A program made the position numbers and the translations under genes. Under the pieces are notes generated by a model that did no database searches, was not told the origin of the DNA, and saw nothing but the letters and a program-made list of their open reading frames with translations. A stretch of 17,293 nt of DNA, from positions 1 through 17,293 of the forward strand of contig JAMPIM010000037.1 in NCBI GenBank assembly GCA_023662705.1, read 5' to 3'. This DNA comes from Candidatus Gastranaerophilales bacterium (lineage in GTDB: Bacteria > Cyanobacteriota > Vampirovibrionia > Gastranaerophilales > Gastranaerophilaceae). Numbering within the stretch: position 1 is the first letter of the stretch; every line of letters starts with the position of its first letter. Below are positions 15,117 through 17,293 of the stretch, in pieces.

Positions 15117-15776
15117 ATGACACTAACATTATTGGATTTATACAATACAGCCGCTTCGCAGGAGTGGGCTATGTATGATAATGATGCGGTTTCGGATGAT
15201 GAGTTTGAAGACTCGCTTGTTATAGCACTGAATAAAGCTATTCTTGAAATTTATATGTCTCACGATTTTACGTTTAGAGAGCGAACTCATCTTATTTTAA
15301 CTATTCCTCGTGTAGATTCTTATACAATGCCTTCAGGTTTAATTAAACGTGATTCTAACGGAAATTATATTGTTAAACACAATTCAGCAAATTTATCATT
15401 TATTGAAAACCCTTCGAATTTGCAGCCAAAGGTTGGGATTCCGGAAGGCTTCTACATCAAAAAAGATAAGCTGGTTTTTTATCCGACTCCTATGGAAAAA
15501 GGCATTGTTACTATTGATTATTTGACATTGACAATTGGTGAAAATGCTCAAGGTGATGAGATTTATTCACTTCAAAAAGATAGTGATATTCTTTCCGTTC
15601 CTGTGCATTTGGAAGCTCTTATGAAAGAGGCAATTATTACTCGAACAATGCTTAATACCATTGCATCGGAATCAGATGAAAACTTTTCAGCGTACAAAAA
15701 ACAGGCGGATAAAGCTTATAAACTACTGGTAAAATATTCAAAGGGGGTGGGGCTTGATAAATCTGTGAAAATTTAA
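15117..15776 (+). CDS. Probable head-tail adaptor / tail tubular protein A-like
   Basis: This 219-residue protein has AAAGGAG before its ATG. It fits the adaptor proteins that bind below the portal (P22 gp4, T7 gp11 type). It has a helical N-terminus with many acidic residues (LLDLYNTAASQEWAMYDND), an insertion with strands, then VGIPEGFYIKKDKLVFYPTP at about 106-125, a segment characteristic of this group, and a helical C-terminus (EALMKEAIITRTMLNTIA and KKQADKAYKLLVKYS). Size and position after the head genes agree. The reading frame is intact. The assignment rests on layout and the FYPTP-type segment. Confidence 0.65.
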   Translation: MTLTLLDLYNTAASQEWAMYDNDAVSDDEFEDSLVIALNKAILEIYMSHDFTFRERTHLILTIPRVDSYTMPSGLIKRDSNGNYIVKHNSANLSFIENPSNLQPKVGIPEGFYIKKDKLVFYPTPMEKGIVTIDYLTLTIGENAQGDEIYSLQKDSDILSVPVHLEALMKEAIITRTMLNTIASESDENFSAYKKQADKAYKLLVKYSKGVGLDKSVKI

Positions 15777-15809
15777 AACGTGTATTATTAAAAATAAGGA
15801 GAATGTATT

Positions 15810-15950
15810 ATGAATTTACGTGATGATGAGCTTTGGGATGAGCTTAGATATTGGGCAGAAAATCCTGTCACTGAAGAAGAACAGGAAATGCGCAATAAGG
15901 AAATCAATGATTATGTAAATGCTGTACTTAATAAAATGTATGGTGAATAA
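15810..15950 (+). CDS. Stand-alone copy of the toxin N-terminal leader, 46 residues
   Basis: A short gene with AAGGAG before its ATG encodes LWDELRYWAENPVTEEEQ and ends VLNKMYGE, then TAA. It matches the first 47 residues of the 403-residue toxin at about 26 of 44 positions, with no gaps, including the tryptophans, the ENPxTEEEQ block and the terminal VLNxMYG. The stop falls exactly where the shared leader ends. It may be the leftover start of a third effector whose body was lost, or a free leader with its own role, such as a decoy, chaperone or immunity-like peptide. Its strong ribosome site suggests it is translated. Confidence 0.7.
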   Translation: MNLRDDELWDELRYWAENPVTEEEQEMRNKEINDYVNAVLNKMYGE

Positions 15951-15957
15951 GAAATCG

Positions 15958-15985
15958 TTGTAAATAGTAATATATATGATAAAAT
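15958..15985 (+). promoter_or_regulatory. Candidate promoter for the secreted 150-residue protein
   Basis: TTGTAA (15958-15963), a 16-base spacer and TAAAAT (15980-15985) form a plausible housekeeping-type promoter. The -10 box ends six bases before the ATG at 15992 and there is no ribosome site, so the mRNA may start at the initiation codon. Confidence 0.4.
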
Positions 15986-15991
15986 TTAATC

Positions 15992-16444
15992 ATGAGAAAA
16001 GTTATAATATTAATATTGTTTATATTTTGTACATTACCAATTTTTGCCGAAGAGATTATATATCTTGATAAGAATTTTGATAAGCAGGCTTCAAAACTTC
16101 TGTATGAATATGAGTTAAGAGATTTGAATATAACCCCAAGCAAAGCTTATGAGGATTTTGGTTTTAGAGAATCAGATGTAAGAGCTGTGTTTTATGATTT
16201 GAATTCAGATGGGGTAAATGAAATAATAGGATATATTAACTCTAGCTATTATTATGGTACTTTAGGTTGGCAGTTATTTATTTTGCAAAAAAGAAATAAT
16301 AAATATGTAAATATTTCTAGTGTCAATTTTTATCCACAAGCTGGCTTGCATATATTAAAAGATAGTAAGGTCTTTAATTATTATGCTTTAGGATACTATG
16401 AAGGTGTTAATTTGGTTTATAAAACAACAAAATATCATAAATAA
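15992..16444 (+). CDS. Secreted protein with a DxNxDGxNE loop; possible periplasmic immunity protein
   Basis: The 150-residue product has a signal peptide (residues 1-19, ending PIFA) and is expected in the periplasm. A calcium-loop-like DLNSDGVNE sits at residues 69-77, followed by a strand-rich region (IIGYINSSYYYGTLGWQLFI at 78-97). I do not recognise a named family. Codon use is more AT-rich than that of the structural genes. It lies between the orphan leader and the broken transglycosylase, and its export would place it where a cell-wall hydrolase acts. Hence the suggestion that it protects the host from the transglycosylase or another ejected effector. A plain host-derived passenger gene is equally possible. 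No ribosome site precedes the ATG. Confidence 0.6.
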   Translation: MRKVIILILFIFCTLPIFAEEIIYLDKNFDKQASKLLYEYELRDLNITPSKAYEDFGFRESDVRAVFYDLNSDGVNEIIGYINSSYYYGTLGWQLFILQKRNNKYVNISSVNFYPQAGLHILKDSKVFNYYALGYYEGVNLVYKTTKYHK

Positions 16445-16476
16445 TCTTTTCTCATATATTGAATAGAAAGGAAATT

Positions 16477-17180
16477 ATGGTAAGATATAAATCTTTTGAA
16501 GAGCTACTGGAAGAACTCGGCGCAAGGGAATCCAGTGGCAATTATTCGGCTGTATAGGAAAATATCAAATGGGCGAAGCTGCGCTTTCTGATGCAGGATA
16601 TTATAACGGCAAATCTCCTGGATATAATCAAGAATGGCGTGGAGAGTTTAGCGGGAAGGACAATGTTAAAAATAAAGAAGATTTCCTTAAGAATGCTCAA
16701 GCGCAGGAGAATGCAATTAGGGATTACATGAAAAAACAATGGCAAATTTTGCAAAGTAACGGTTCTACTAAATATATTGGTTCAAAAATTAATGGTATTG
16801 ATATTACGCCGTCAGGATTGTTGGCGATGGGTCATTTAAAAGGAGGTGGGTACGTAAGTAAGTACCTTGGAACTAACGGCACTAAGCTAGAGAAAGATGG
16901 ATTTGGAACAAATCCTGAAGAATATCTCAAAAAATTCGGCGGTTATGATGTTTCAGAAATAACTGATCCTAATTATTATGCTCCGACGTTTGGAGGTACA
17001 CAGTCCTCTATGGCTGATAAAATGTTGAATCAGGGTAGAAATGTTATCAGTGGTGTTGCAAGTAAAGTAATGCCACCGAGTTCTTCTGTGGATAAGGCAA
17101 TAAACAATGTTCCGATACAACCTCCATTAACCGATGAAGAATGGTATAAACGCTTAAAACGTCAAAGGATGGGATTATAA
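16477..17180 (+). pseudogene. Second transglycosylase gene, broken near the active site, with toxin-like tail
   Basis: The ATG at 16477 follows GAAAGGAAA and starts a frame reading ELGARESSGNYSAV, then a TAG at 16555. The rest of the enzyme resumes in another frame from 16557 (GKYQMGEAALSDAGYY) and runs to 17180. Compared with the intact copy, the gap between GNY and GKYQMG is 11 bases instead of 27, a 16-base loss that removes the FNKYGY equivalent and shifts the frame. The glutamate-bearing start and the body cannot be joined without frameshifting, so the product is probably dead. Unlike the intact copy it has a C-terminal extension of about 60 residues ending PLTDEEWYKRLKRQRMGL, which resembles the toxin tail. 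Confidence 0.7.
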
Positions 17181-17206
17181 ATATTATTGTTTCGCGTAAT
17201 GTGCGC

Positions 17207-17233
17207 AAAAAAAAATCCCACGGGAATGTGGGA
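17207..17233 (-). terminator. Minus-strand terminator near the right edge
   Basis: TCCCAC (17216-17221) pairs with 17228-17233. Nine A residues (17207-17215) flank it on the left, which read on the minus strand as a T9 run after the hairpin. It should end a leftward gene that begins beyond the window. It could weakly end the + strand transcript as well. Confidence 0.65.
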
Positions 17234-17293
17234 GAAAATTTGTGTAAGATGTAAGATAGTTATAAGAGAGTGTGTGTTTATTCTTTTTCCCTG

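Noticed and set aside
16555..16557. TAG recoding (as in some gut phages) to explain the stop in the second transglycosylase
   Set aside because: Reading through the TAG gives a sequence unlike the paralogue; the homologous frame is different, and TAG ends several intact genes here.
1..17293. tRNA, rRNA, integrase or insertion-sequence content
   Set aside because: I saw no cloverleaf-like region, recombinase motif or transposase; the element's ends are probably outside the window.

Overview
This AT-rich window is a late (structural) gene block of a short-tailed, podovirus-like phage or prophage, crowded with accessory genes. A T7-type portal, a scaffold, a major capsid protein, a probable decoration protein and a probable head-tail adaptor can be recognised in collinear order on the + strand. 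The likely host is a Gram-negative gut bacterium. The 945-residue minus-strand protein and the N-terminus of the 184-residue acetyltransferase resemble, from memory, protein styles of Candidatus Gastranaerophilales (Melainabacteria). That host call is an inference and was not tested by a search.

Layout. 1-993: a small zinc-site protein, a branched terminator, and a protein resembling a small terminase subunit. 994-5600: a secreted M48 metalloprotease with its own terminator, a GNAT-like protein, and a large convergent minus-strand gene. The large terminase expected here is absent. 5656-8262: the portal, then an overlapping gene that looks broken by three frameshifts, then a terminator. 8301-9574: a membrane protein and a second GNAT, which together look like cargo, followed by a 16-bp hairpin. 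9600-11612: scaffold, capsid and decoration protein. 11656-14379: a polymorphic-toxin locus. It holds a 5'-truncated toxin-like gene, an apparently intact toxin with a PBECR/DUF3519-like nuclease domain, and two tandem 'orphan tips' repeating the toxin's 3' end. 14407-15776: a small conserved-looking protein, a lytic-transglycosylase-like enzyme translationally coupled to it, and the adaptor. 15810-17180: a 46-residue stand-alone copy of the toxin's N-terminal leader, a secreted protein that may be an immunity protein, and a second transglycosylase broken by a small deletion. A minus-strand terminator lies near the right edge.

How it may work together. The standard genes build a head and connector. 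Between them sits a modular effector system. A conserved N-terminal leader of about 45 residues and a conserved C-terminal tail of 25 residues (IIPNNxPKLKSW followed by EWLEEVRRKRG) flank a glycine-rich, possibly membrane-active region and an exchangeable toxic domain. A related tail ends the second transglycosylase. The simplest inference is that leader and/or tail load different cargo proteins into the virion for ejection, and that effector tips are exchanged by recombination, leaving orphan tips behind. All visible breaks fall in accessory genes, while the recognisable structural genes are intact.
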